NCBI GenBank assembly: GCA_028716365.1
Contig: JAQUPZ010000005.1
Coordinates: forward strand, 310,001 to 374,000
Source: Kiritimatiellia bacterium
Lineage (GTDB): Bacteria; Verrucomicrobiota; Kiritimatiellia; UBA8416; YA12-FULL-48-11
Length of the DNA: 64,000 bases
Reading direction: 5' to 3'
The translations under genes were made by a program, and so were the position numbers. The stretch's first letter is position 1, and each line of letters opens with the position of its first letter. Under the pieces are notes generated by a model, which searched no databases, had not been told where the DNA came from, and saw nothing but the letters and a program-made list of their open reading frames with translations. Below, piece by piece: positions 45,142-54,082 of this stretch.

Positions 45142-46584
45142 TCAAGTATTTGTTTTCGCGAGTTCGGCAAGCATTTCGAGCAGGTTGTTGATGATGATAA
45201 CTGAAGCATCCTCCTGAACCCTGCAGGTGCCAATCCAGGTCTCGTATCCGCCGAGCTTGTGCTGCTCCGGGGTTGGCAGGTAGCCATGTGAGGTATTGGC
45301 AAGTCCTACAACCATTGTACGGGGAAACGGACTGCGTTTCTTCAGTTCGAGCCCGATCACTGCAAACGCTTCAAACGGAATGGCGCACACGCCAAGTTCG
45401 CCAATGCGCAGGGCCTGCAATTGAATGGCCATGGTCTTTTCTTTACGCTCATAAGCCGCAACAGTACTCCGGGCATAGTTTACCGCGAGATTCGGCAGCT
45501 TGGCACATTCGGCCTCATCTTTAATGGCGAGTACAGTTCTGGCTGCCGCTACCTGCTCGTCCGTTGGACACCGCAAACGCAGGACGACTTCGCGCTGGAC
45601 CATACCGAGCCGCGCTTTCGCGTCGTAGGACGTTATCTTGGCCCGAGCAAACCAGGCGGCGTCGGCGGCCTTTTGCGCTATTATGCGGATCTGCTCAAAC
45701 GGCTCACGCGGCGGACGTGTGACAAGAAAAGGGATGTTGTTGATATCGCCGGATGTCCCGTTGGACATCATGGCCACGAAATCTTCGCCCCCTCCCACGC
45801 GGGAAGGCATAAGCCTGGCAAACTCACCATAATAATCAGCCGACACCTTGGCCTTCGGCGTACCACCGACATAGTGCAGGGAATAGTTTGCGTAAAGCGC
45901 GAGCGGTTTGCGTTTCGCATCCTGCACAGAGATAATGGTGATGTCCGGGTCTGTTGGTCCGGCGGGACGATCGAGAATGTCTGGGCTTGTGCCGGGATTC
46001 ATCTTTACCTGATCCATCTTGCCGAAGGGATTCAGCGGCATTTTGCCCGGCTTGAGGAACCAGCGACGGCAAGACACCTCCTCGGGCATAGGTTGCGTGG
46101 CGACGCCAACCGCGGCGGGCCGCAGTGCAGCGTGGGCACGGACGATGGACTCGGCGATGCCATCGGTCAGGATTTTGCGATAGTTCCCTTCCTTCGATGA
46201 CGGTGCGCTGTGGCTGTGGGTCGCAGATACGAGGATCTTCTCCAGTGCAATGCCGCAACGTTTCGATGCGTTGGATTTAGCCTCATCGACAACTTCGATG
46301 GCCACGCCGAGACTGTCCACCACGACCATCGCAAGCGTGGTTGTGCCATCGTCGAGCACAAGCGCGCGGGCATGGAGCGGATCGTGCGCACTTTCAGCCA
46401 TGTTCGCTTTAAAGCCGCCCGGCATATTGACCGGAAAACTCTGCGGACTGACGTCCACGGCGGCTGCACCAGCACGGAGAGATATGACTTTTTGAGCGGA
46501 AGCATCGAGGCCGAGGACCAGAGTTGAAAACAGGGTAATTGTTATGACGGTGCGGGCAACGATGTGCTGGTAGAAAAGTTTCAT
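45142..46584 (-). CDS. secreted neutral/alkaline ceramidase-like protein
   Basis: Predicted 480 residues. The signal peptide is TVITITLFSTLVLGLDASA. The mature N-terminus LRAGAAAVDVSPQ and the zinc-site-like ATHSHSAPSSKEG, NYSLHYVGG and the SADYYGEFARLM segment match the N-terminal domain of neutral/alkaline non-lysosomal ceramidases (PF04734). Full ceramidases are longer and carry a C-terminal beta domain that is absent here, so amidase activity on another N-acyl substrate is as likely. No ribosome-binding sequence is visible; the promoter at 46606-46633 gives a leader of only about 15 nt. Confidence 0.82.
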   Translation of the reverse strand: MKLFYQHIVARTVITITLFSTLVLGLDASAQKVISLRAGAAAVDVSPQSFPVNMPGGFKANMAESAHDPLHARALVLDDGTTTLAMVVVDSLGVAIEVVDEAKSNASKRCGIALEKILVSATHSHSAPSSKEGNYRKILTDGIAESIVRAHAALRPAAVGVATQPMPEEVSCRRWFLKPGKMPLNPFGKMDQVKMNPGTSPDILDRPAGPTDPDITIISVQDAKRKPLALYANYSLHYVGGTPKAKVSADYYGEFARLMPSRVGGGEDFVAMMSNGTSGDINNIPFLVTRPPREPFEQIRIIAQKAADAAWFARAKITSYDAKARLGMVQREVVLRLRCPTDEQVAAARTVLAIKDEAECAKLPNLAVNYARSTVAAYERKEKTMAIQLQALRIGELGVCAIPFEAFAVIGLELKKRSPFPRTMVVGLANTSHGYLPTPEQHKLGGYETWIGTCRVQEDASVIIINNLLEMLAELAKTNT

Positions 46585-46605
46585 AACAATAAATTCAGCA
46601 GAGAA

Positions 46606-46633
46606 ACTCTAACATAAGCATGATGGGCGGCAA
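46606..46633 (-). promoter_or_regulatory. promoter of the TTGCCG-16-TAGAGT family
   Basis: Minus strand -35 TTGCCG (46628-46633), 16-base spacer, extended -10 TGTTAGAGT (TAGAGT at 46606-46611). The start near 46599 leaves a very short leader. Unlike the other two copies it is not followed by the conserved hairpin leader. Confidence 0.5.
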
Positions 46634-46662
46634 GAATTGTTTATTGAAAATACAATTTTTTA

Positions 46663-48174
46663 TCAGCTGGTTCTTGTCATCGTTTTTTTCAGTTCCGGCT
46701 GGGGCAAATAGGCTCCATTCTGACGCAGTGTCTCGACAAGCTTTGCCGTGTCCAGATCACAGGCAGGTTGCCCGGTTGCAATTGACTGCACGGAAGCTGT
46801 TCCCGCGGCCTGCCCCATCATGGAAGCCGGCGGCTGTACACGAATTGCGCCGTGAACACGAACATCACTGGAATTACACCGGCCGGCAACCCACAGGTTC
46901 TGCCATCCCCTGGGAACAAGGATGCTGTAAGGAAGGCCGAAACATTCGCCGAATTTCAGCCGGCCGCTCTTTGTAAACTCTTTGTGATAACGTTCGTATT
47001 CGGCGTCGGAATCGTCATAGACATGGATATCCACGGCCGCATTATACACACCAATCTGATCATGGAACTGGCGCCGCGCGATGTAATCATCAAAGTTCAG
47101 TTCGTATTCGCCCACAATCCTCCGCGACTCCCTTACGCCCATCAGGTTTGCGGTGGTAACGTGTTCAATATTTTCACAACCGAGCACATATTTACGATAG
47201 AACTCAACATATTCCCGGGCCAGTTTCCTGCCATGCATTACGCCATCGCTGAGGCTGCGGCAACGAAGGGCGTTCATGTGAAAAACATGTCCGGCATTGA
47301 GCATTCCAACCGTCTCTCCCGTCTGGAAAAGACCTGGAACATGACGGTCCTTCTGGCTGAAGTAGCCGTCGGCAAGCGCTTTCTCAACCAATGCCTGCTG
47401 TTTGGCGGTCTTTGCCTGTTTCCAATCGATCCCTCCGCAAATGGAACAGAGAGTTGGCGGCATTATATTAGGCGTGTCCCTGCCTGCTTCCCGGCATGGA
47501 GCTCCGCATAGATCAGTCAACACGGCATCGCCCGTACCATCAACAAAAGTCTTTGCACGGACATAACGCATCCCTTCGATATTATGGATTATCACCCCGC
47601 GAACGGTGCGCGTTTGTTTGTCGACATCCGCACCAACCACCCTGGTAAAGAACCGCACATCGACTTTTGCCGCTGTCACGAGTTCATCCAGTATCAGCTT
47701 ATAACCTTCGACTTTAAAAGGTGTCCAGGTATGAAACCACTTTGAGTAGAAGTCCGCGGTAACCTGCGGCGCCAGGAATCCACGCTGATGCATTGTCGTG
47801 ACGATCTCGCGCATCAGTCCGCCAACCAGCATCTTTTCTCCATTAGCCATCGGATCGAAAGCAGTGACAAGGCCCGATGTTCCCATCCCTCCGAGACAAC
47901 CTGTTGCTTCAAGCAGCAGGACTTTCGAACCAAGCCGGGCGGCGCATACTGCGGCCGCAGTACCAGCCGGACCGCCACCGGCAACAACAAGGTCGAAACC
48001 TTCCTCCACTGGAAGTTCCCGCTGGAACGAATATGTCTGGCGCGAATCCGTTCCTTTTCCCACACCCTTCGCGGTCTCAGCCCGCTTTGACGACATGGCT
48101 GCAGCTATCCCTGCAAAACCGGACACACCAACAGCCGATGATAATAAAAATGAGCGCCTTGAAGTTTTTTTCAT
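46663..48174 (-). CDS. Tat-exported FAD-dependent oxidoreductase (PF12831 type)
   Basis: Predicted 503 residues from Met at 48174, which follows AAGGA and opens the Tat signal TSRRSFLLSSAVGVSG. The dinucleotide-binding motif VAGGGPAGTAAAVCAARLG is followed by LLLEATGCLGGMGTSG. A second conserved region is the late LWVAGRCNSSDV with AASMMGQAAGTA-like sequence (PASMMGQAAGTAS). Members of this FAD-dependent family are often found in PVC sugar-degradation loci; the substrate is not known. Its promoter is at 48213-48241. Confidence 0.88.
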   Translation of the reverse strand: MKKTSRRSFLLSSAVGVSGFAGIAAAMSSKRAETAKGVGKGTDSRQTYSFQRELPVEEGFDLVVAGGGPAGTAAAVCAARLGSKVLLLEATGCLGGMGTSGLVTAFDPMANGEKMLVGGLMREIVTTMHQRGFLAPQVTADFYSKWFHTWTPFKVEGYKLILDELVTAAKVDVRFFTRVVGADVDKQTRTVRGVIIHNIEGMRYVRAKTFVDGTGDAVLTDLCGAPCREAGRDTPNIMPPTLCSICGGIDWKQAKTAKQQALVEKALADGYFSQKDRHVPGLFQTGETVGMLNAGHVFHMNALRCRSLSDGVMHGRKLAREYVEFYRKYVLGCENIEHVTTANLMGVRESRRIVGEYELNFDDYIARRQFHDQIGVYNAAVDIHVYDDSDAEYERYHKEFTKSGRLKFGECFGLPYSILVPRGWQNLWVAGRCNSSDVRVHGAIRVQPPASMMGQAAGTASVQSIATGQPACDLDTAKLVETLRQNGAYLPQPELKKTMTRTS

Positions 48175-48212
48175 GAGCGAATATTCCTTTATTTTACTGA
48201 AGTGTGAGGGAA

Positions 48213-48241
48213 TTCTGATATCGCAATACGGCAACTGTCAA
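48213..48241 (-). promoter_or_regulatory. sigma70-type promoter of the CTTTGNCGTTGACA family
   Basis: Minus strand CTTTAGCGTTGACA, -35 TTGACA at 48236-48241, 17-base spacer, -10 TCAGAA at 48213-48218. Predicted start near 48206, about 32 nt before the FAD oxidoreductase ATG. Confidence 0.55.
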
Positions 48242-48547
48242 CGCTAAAGGATGTCATGGCATGACTGTACATTATAAATGTGGGTAGATTTTTCCCTTCT
48301 TTTTCCGCGTCTGCGCGGAATGGAAACCGCAGGCGGCATTTCGTTGCCCGGATGGGACGGAGAAACGGTATGTGGATTTTGCGATGCCGGCGAGGCTTGG
48401 GTTCTGCCGCTGTATACGCATACGCGGCAGAACCTGTAACGATGCCGCTCGTGGTGAATCCTCGCGATGAACCGGGGCGCAAAAGACACTTACCGGCTTC
48501 TCCGCGAAATGCTGCCTGCTGCTTCCCGCAAATATGATTTATTCCCA
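48242..48547. other. gene-free intergenic stretch
   Basis: 306 bases between the FAD oxidoreductase promoter and the DUF4855 gene. Short open frames exist on both strands but lack start signals and recognisable protein sequence. It contains a strong hairpin at 48401-48433 and a smaller one around 48305 (CCGCG/CGCGG). Confidence 0.6.
48401..48433. repeat. palindromic hairpin with GTATAC-containing tip
   Basis: GTTCTGCCGC (48401-48410) and GCGGCAGAAC (48424-48433) are perfect inverted repeats around a 13-base loop holding GTATACGCATAC. Similar GTATAC-tipped palindromes occur at 63343-63368 and 63752-63793. It may act as terminator for the DUF4855 transcript. Confidence 0.55.
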
Positions 48548-51334
48548 TCACGGTGCGGGGATTACTTCAATTTCATCAAGCATCACCCATCCGCGTTTTT
48601 TCATTTGGAAACGCACAAAACGGGCATCACGCGGCTCAAAAGTCACACCCATGAATGTGGCGGCTGCCATTTTGTTTTCCTCAGAGGGATGTTCACACGT
48701 TTCACCCGCCGGCATCCATGTTTTTCCGTCAACAGAAGTCGACACGGAAACTTTCTCTGGAAAATACACACCTCCCGGACTGCCGCCCTGGACATGTACA
48801 CGCGCGGCACCAATACGATGAATAGTACCCATATCCATCACAACTGTCGGATCGGCCTTGCTGAAACCGGCACACGTCTTCCATCCGGTACCGGCCTTCG
48901 CATAAAAGCCATCCGTCAGCAGGCCGGAATTGTCGGCATACTGTTCCTCACCTGTCGGCTGCGGCTTAATCGAATATGGCTGGTTCAATGCCACATTCAC
49001 ACCACCCGACAAAACACGCACCTCGCTTAGCATCAGCCAGGCTTTCGGCATTATCCTCAATTTCACATATCGACCACGCGCGTCCGGTGTCGACAGTTTC
49101 AACCAGCCAAGTGCACAGTTATGGCCGCTTATCTCGCGGCTTTCCTTTTCTGCAGGTTCCGCACCTGAAGCGGCAACCTGCGTCCATTTTTTTCCGTCTT
49201 CCGAAACTGCCACAGTGGTACGTTCCGGAAACTCTATGCCTGCATACCCGCCGCCCTGTACGTGTACCTCAACAGATTCGATCACCCGCGATGTACCGGC
49301 ATCCACAACGACAGTTACATCACGTACCGTTGACCACTTTGCCCAGCCGATCGTCTTACCGTCACCGAAACCGTGCGATACTTCACCATCTGTCAATTCG
49401 CGGCCGCTGTTGTCCGGATATTTTGCATGGAACGGCGGGTCATAAGTGTACGAACAGCCGGTCGCAAGGTTCTTCGCAGGCAGTAACGCCACTTCGTCCA
49501 CGGCAACCGTTCCAGCGGCTGAATCATCAACAGTGAGAACAATTTTCTGAACGGGGCGATTTAGAGAAATAACGGCCAAACCATCTTTGTCCGCAGTCTG
49601 AGGACCAGCCGCAACATCCGCAGAAACACACGGAGAAAAAGCCTTTTTGTTTACCTGCCGGAAATGTACAAGCAGTGATTCTGCATACCACGCTTCAGGT
49701 AATGTGAAGCTTATTTCCCCATGACCTTTTCGCCAGACCGTCATTGCATCACCACCCATCACACCATCAGTCAGGCACCGGGAAACGTCAGCGGCATCGG
49801 GATCTGCTTTGTACGGATGTCCGCACAACAGGTGGGCCGTCGGCATCAGCAAAACCTCATCAACTGTTATCCGGTCACCGGCTTTCATTTCAAAACTCAG
49901 GCGCATTTGTCGCGCAAGTTGTGCAGGAAAATTCAGTACTGCAAAGCCGCCGCCATTTTCCGGATGCAGGACAACATTGTCCTCGGTTGCAACCTCGTTA
50001 AACACATCACTCGCCGGATCGGAATTGAGCGCAATGTTCACACGCTGTGGTGCGGTACCACCGGCAAAGTGAACACGGACATCACCCACAAGGCGCAGAC
50101 CTTCCAAAGGTAACGTCAACACGGCATTTGGACCGGAAAGATCAACCGCTTTTGCCCTCGAATCCGGCCGCGTTTTCCAGCGGCCATCCACGAGACATTT
50201 TTCCGGTGCGCGTAATGGCTGATAAGGCCTGTGCCGTTTGTATGTGCCCTTATGAAAATGATAAAGGTCGTCATACAACTGGCGCAATGCAGGATCACTG
50301 CTGTAACAGAGACCGGCAATGGCATTGTAGCCCTGATAGTAAGCACGGACAGCTCCTTCCTGGTAACCGTCCAGCAAATCATCACCATGATCGAGATAGA
50401 GTTGAAGATTGATCCGGTCCCTCGGATCCACCAGCGCCGCCTTGTGGGCGTCCATATCAATTCCCATATTCAGTTCCATCTCGATGCCCATGCCCAGCCG
50501 CCGGCACATGTTCGCCGCTATTGTCAACCTGTTCTCGTCCGGTACCCGCAACAGTCCTGCCGGCGGGATGAAAGCATAATTCGGCTGCATGATCGTCAGA
50601 TCAAAACCAAGTTCCCTCCATTTCTCGACACCCGGCGCATTGAACCACGGGATCCAGTGGAACTTGTAGCCGAGCGAATGGATCTCCTGCGCTGTCATCT
50701 TGACAATCGATTCATCGGGAGGCGATATACCCTCGTTCATCCAGTAGAATCCCCAGAGTTTCAGGTGCTTAAACTGATGATCTTTCCAACGCACAATGAA
50801 TGTGCGCAAGAACCAGGCCACAACCTTTCTGCGTCCAGCATCAGTACCCATGTTTTCTGTTACACCGTCACCATCCACATCGCCGAAATCTTTCTGCTTG
50901 ATCGACGGATAAGGTATCATCACGATGATTGGAATTGCGGGCGCCTTGACATCCATCTCACGTGCCGCCTTTTCGATCGTCGCGTCCAGCGCGGCCAATT
51001 CGCGATCAGACGCGAATTCTTCATCTATATAAAATTCCCAGTCTTTCCGGTTCGTTGCATCGGTTATATAGTCTTTCCCCGACGGCGCGCCGCCATACAT
51101 AAGGAATAAATAAGCATCGTAAAACCAGCCTCGTGGTTTTCCTTCACGGTCCACATATGCAACATAGGGCAGGAAATTTTCCTGGTGCCATTTGTTCGTG
51201 GCTGCATAAATCAACATGATGTCGCGCATGCCGTCCGATTGACGCGACTGCGGCGGACAATATTCCGCCATCACGCCTGACGCACAAACAGCGGACATTA
51301 GAACAATCACCGGAAAAACTTTTCTAAATGACAT
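48548..51334 (-). CDS. secreted DUF4855 protein with two F5/8 type C (discoidin-like) modules
   Basis: Predicted 928 residues. The start at 51334 has GGAGG eight bases upstream and a signal peptide (VFPVIVLMSAVCASGVMA). Residues about 25-370 match DUF4855, a TIM-barrel family: NFLPYVAYVDREGKPRGWF, HLKLWGFYWMNEG, FHWIPWFNAPG and MELNMGIDMD. The region about 385-630 contains beta-sandwich segments. Residues about 630-780 and 785-928 are discoidin-like, each with TVAVSEDGKKW/VSVSTSVDGKTW and RYVKLRIMP/RFVRFQMKK. Likely a surface or periplasmic carbohydrate-active protein; activity unknown. It follows the GH38-like gene by 47 bases. Confidence 0.78.
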   Translation of the reverse strand: MSFRKVFPVIVLMSAVCASGVMAEYCPPQSRQSDGMRDIMLIYAATNKWHQENFLPYVAYVDREGKPRGWFYDAYLFLMYGGAPSGKDYITDATNRKDWEFYIDEEFASDRELAALDATIEKAAREMDVKAPAIPIIVMIPYPSIKQKDFGDVDGDGVTENMGTDAGRRKVVAWFLRTFIVRWKDHQFKHLKLWGFYWMNEGISPPDESIVKMTAQEIHSLGYKFHWIPWFNAPGVEKWRELGFDLTIMQPNYAFIPPAGLLRVPDENRLTIAANMCRRLGMGIEMELNMGIDMDAHKAALVDPRDRINLQLYLDHGDDLLDGYQEGAVRAYYQGYNAIAGLCYSSDPALRQLYDDLYHFHKGTYKRHRPYQPLRAPEKCLVDGRWKTRPDSRAKAVDLSGPNAVLTLPLEGLRLVGDVRVHFAGGTAPQRVNIALNSDPASDVFNEVATEDNVVLHPENGGGFAVLNFPAQLARQMRLSFEMKAGDRITVDEVLLMPTAHLLCGHPYKADPDAADVSRCLTDGVMGGDAMTVWRKGHGEISFTLPEAWYAESLLVHFRQVNKKAFSPCVSADVAAGPQTADKDGLAVISLNRPVQKIVLTVDDSAAGTVAVDEVALLPAKNLATGCSYTYDPPFHAKYPDNSGRELTDGEVSHGFGDGKTIGWAKWSTVRDVTVVVDAGTSRVIESVEVHVQGGGYAGIEFPERTTVAVSEDGKKWTQVAASGAEPAEKESREISGHNCALGWLKLSTPDARGRYVKLRIMPKAWLMLSEVRVLSGGVNVALNQPYSIKPQPTGEEQYADNSGLLTDGFYAKAGTGWKTCAGFSKADPTVVMDMGTIHRIGAARVHVQGGSPGGVYFPEKVSVSTSVDGKTWMPAGETCEHPSEENKMAAATFMGVTFEPRDARFVRFQMKKRGWVMLDEIEVIPAP

Positions 51335-51381
51335 ACAATACACCTCCAGAATGGCAATACGCAAAAACCCGTCGCGAAAAA

Positions 51382-53973
51382 TCAACGCGCGCTTTCAACA
51401 CGCAAGGTAACAATCTTCCAGGGAAGGATATGAAATTTTATCTTTTCACCTGAAACATTCACTTTACCTGTAACACCGGTTGGTTCACCAAGGAAATTTG
51501 TACTCTCAACTTTCTTTGCCGGATGCTCCAGCCGGATGACGACATCGGTCGCTTTTCCCGTCGTCTCATAAAGACGTAATTCATACTGCGGCGCCAAGCC
51601 GTTTCCTCCGGTACGAACAAGCCGCGCGGAAGAAAGAACGACATTGTCCGGCTCTATTTCGATGAATGAAGAAGAATCTTTACCGCGTCCAGCATATGGA
51701 TTCGGCTTCCCGTCCAGACTCGCCAAGTCAGCTCCGAGCGCAGGTGAAAAAGCAAGCAGGGGCACATGAAGTTCCAGGGCATCGCGGTAGGTTGCCGCCT
51801 CACGCCATGTTTCCTTATGCGGCACCAACGCGCATTGCCAATGATGCTTACCCGTCCCCTGTATCAATGGATGTACCTGTCCCCAGCTGCCTTTCGGTAT
51901 TGGCCGTATACGCAGAAGGGCAAGTTCAAGCGCCTGCTCCTGGGTCTTATATGCATACCCGTTATTTATCCCGGAGGGAGCGACAAGCGTACAGCCGAAA
52001 TTATCAGACGAGACATCGGTCCAGCGGGTCGCATAGTATGAGTCGGGATAACCCAGTGTAAAAGACTCACCACGGAAAAGTTCGCTCCTAAAGTTTTCAC
52101 GGGGTTCAGCCCCATACGGAATACCTGCGAAAACACGACCGGCAAAACCAAGCGGACAGCGAAAATAGAAGACGCCGGCCCCTTCACCTGCGTCAATATC
52201 AATAAGGAAATCTATCCGCCTGCTTTTCTGCCACAATCGTATTTCCCTTTGAATTTTGTGAGGTCCGATTTTACCGGTTGTACGCAACGACCCGAATACA
52301 GGTCCCTGGCAGAATTGAGATTCACCGGATTGGATTTCCCAGTTCTGTCGCTTACCCAACGGACCATTCATCTGCCAGTTGTCCGAGACCGGCGCATCGT
52401 ACAAAACCACATCGCCAAGTCCACCCTCACCAGCCCCAAGGTTCTTCTTAAGACTATTGTCCCAGACCTGTAAACTCCCGCTTGTTGCCAACTGGATTCG
52501 ATACCGTTCGTTTTCAATCGAACCCGATGTTTGCTGGACTGACGGCACTGTAACACCACCGCGATCGGAACGTGCCAGATAGTAGGTTTTGTATCCGCAC
52601 GCCGGTACATCTTTTGCCACAAATGCAAGCCGCGCAACACCCGACTGCAATTCATTTATAAGTTGCAGAGGAACATCTTTGCCCCTCCTGTCGCGCAGTA
52701 CCAGCTGTTTGACATCGCCTTTGAACGTAAACTCAACAGGCCCGGTTGTCGGCCAGCCCTGGAAGTTAAACACAACGAGCGGCGAGCCTATTTTACTGCG
52801 GAAGTGGATATCAGCCACAACAGCCGAAAGCGATTCATGCAGGGCCTTTTCACCCGCAGTCCGGGTTTGCCGCGCCTTTTCCAGTCGTTCTTCGTAATCC
52901 GGTTTCCAGCCCCACGCAATGGCATGTCCCACACAGGACAACAAATCCTGCCAGAGTGGATCCATTCCTTCAGCCGGACACTTGTTGCCCGGCACCGAGG
53001 CCATGACCTGGGCTTTTTCGACATTCAGCAATAAATCCTCATTCTGATTATTCCACGCATAAATATTCTGGTTGCCGAAAAGTCCCATGGTACACGCGAA
53101 GCTTTCCAGAGAATCGAGAACACCCTGCATTTCAGGCAAGGGACCGCCGGACTTCTCAATTTCCTCAAGAAACCGGACGCTGGTGGACAACACCTTTTTT
53201 GCGGGGTCCCATGTCTCGGCTTTTTTCGCGAGCTCTTCGGAAGGCAAAATATCATCGCCGCTGAATGAGTCGAGGACAATACCATTGGTGGACAAGCCCT
53301 GATATCCATAATGCAGTAGCGCCGACAGCATCCTCGTCTCGTCCAGTCCCGTACGCCAGAACACTATCTTCTTCTTGGCAGGTCGGGAGAACATGAAATA
53401 TTTATAGTCCGTGTTGGCAAGTATCTGTGGTATTTGAGAATGACCGACCATCACATCAACCGCATTATAGACGGGCTGTTTAATACCCGGTGAATAACGG
53501 CGAAAATATTCCTTGCCCAGCACCAGGTTACGGACGGTTATTTCAGGATAAACCTCACTGAATCGCGGGTTACTGTATCCGACAATTACCTCAATGCGTC
53601 CTTCCCCTACCCGTCGCCAGAATTCATTCACCATTCCCGGCCAATCGCGTTCCGCTTTTTTCAGGAATGGTATCAACTCCTCGTTAACATTTTCCAACTG
53701 CCAGACATAACGTGGATACTTGCGCATGAGGAGCAGAACGTCATGGATGACCTGCGCGTAACGTTCTTCGTGCCAGGCGCGGCTGTGTCCCCACTGCCAG
53801 TCGCAGTGTGATGAAGTCACAACAACGGTCAGTTTGGGTTCCTTCGCTGGATCCCCGGCCTGTGGCGTATCAGCCGCAACTGCACACATACAGGCAGTCA
53901 GCCCGATGACCATGCACAACAGTTTGCGGGAATCATGGAAAATTGCTTTTTTATGTATTGTAGTAGATGTCAT
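51382..53973 (-). CDS. secreted alpha-mannosidase-like protein (GH38 type)
   Basis: Predicted 863 residues. The start at 53973 follows GAGG by seven bases; a frame extension of 14 codons upstream would cross the promoter. Signal peptide KLLCMVIGLTACMCAVAA. The GH38 N-terminal fold is indicated by TSSHCDWQWGHS, YVWQLENVNEE, and the AVDVMVGHSQIPQIL segment whose Asp is the expected nucleophile, then FMFSRPAKKKIVFW and GLDETRML. The C-terminal beta-sandwich domains follow (VVFNFQGWP, IENERYRIQL, FLIDIDAGEG). The usual H-x-D strand-1 motif is HCD here. Substrate is probably an alpha-mannoside, though the sequence is divergent. Confidence 0.8.
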   Translation of the reverse strand: MTSTTIHKKAIFHDSRKLLCMVIGLTACMCAVAADTPQAGDPAKEPKLTVVVTSSHCDWQWGHSRAWHEERYAQVIHDVLLLMRKYPRYVWQLENVNEELIPFLKKAERDWPGMVNEFWRRVGEGRIEVIVGYSNPRFSEVYPEITVRNLVLGKEYFRRYSPGIKQPVYNAVDVMVGHSQIPQILANTDYKYFMFSRPAKKKIVFWRTGLDETRMLSALLHYGYQGLSTNGIVLDSFSGDDILPSEELAKKAETWDPAKKVLSTSVRFLEEIEKSGGPLPEMQGVLDSLESFACTMGLFGNQNIYAWNNQNEDLLLNVEKAQVMASVPGNKCPAEGMDPLWQDLLSCVGHAIAWGWKPDYEERLEKARQTRTAGEKALHESLSAVVADIHFRSKIGSPLVVFNFQGWPTTGPVEFTFKGDVKQLVLRDRRGKDVPLQLINELQSGVARLAFVAKDVPACGYKTYYLARSDRGGVTVPSVQQTSGSIENERYRIQLATSGSLQVWDNSLKKNLGAGEGGLGDVVLYDAPVSDNWQMNGPLGKRQNWEIQSGESQFCQGPVFGSLRTTGKIGPHKIQREIRLWQKSRRIDFLIDIDAGEGAGVFYFRCPLGFAGRVFAGIPYGAEPRENFRSELFRGESFTLGYPDSYYATRWTDVSSDNFGCTLVAPSGINNGYAYKTQEQALELALLRIRPIPKGSWGQVHPLIQGTGKHHWQCALVPHKETWREAATYRDALELHVPLLAFSPALGADLASLDGKPNPYAGRGKDSSSFIEIEPDNVVLSSARLVRTGGNGLAPQYELRLYETTGKATDVVIRLEHPAKKVESTNFLGEPTGVTGKVNVSGEKIKFHILPWKIVTLRVESAR

Positions 53974-53993
53974 ATAACAACCTCGTGATAAAG

Positions 53994-54022
53994 TTATGAC
54001 ACTGCCGCACGGCAAGTGTCAA
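53994..54022 (-). promoter_or_regulatory. sigma70-type promoter of the CTTTGNCGTTGACA family
   Basis: Best member of the set: CTTTGGCGTTGACA with -35 TTGACA at 54017-54022, a 17-base spacer and -10 TCATAA at 53994-53999. Start near 53987. It diverges from the plus-strand promoter at 54039-54066. Confidence 0.65.
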
Positions 54023-54038
54023 CGCCAAAGGGTATACC

Positions 54039-54066
54039 TTGAATATACAAAAAATAGTGTTACTAT
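54039..54066 (+). promoter_or_regulatory. predicted promoter of the permuted SGNH gene
   Basis: TTGAAT at 54039-54044, a 16-base spacer and TACTAT at 54061-54066, 16 bases before the ATG at 54083. The -35 boxes of this and the divergent GH38 promoter are about 17 bases apart, so they could share an activator. Confidence 0.4.
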
Positions 54067-54082
54067 AGCTGCCAACATTCTC

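Noticed and set aside
48242..48547. Possible degraded gene between the FAD oxidoreductase and DUF4855 genes
   Set aside because: Translations of both strands gave no protein family resemblance and no ribosome sites; treated as intergenic.
50231..51109. A 292-codon plus-strand frame
   Set aside because: Antisense to the DUF4855 barrel, which is clearly the coding strand; rich in His and Arg as expected for a shadow.
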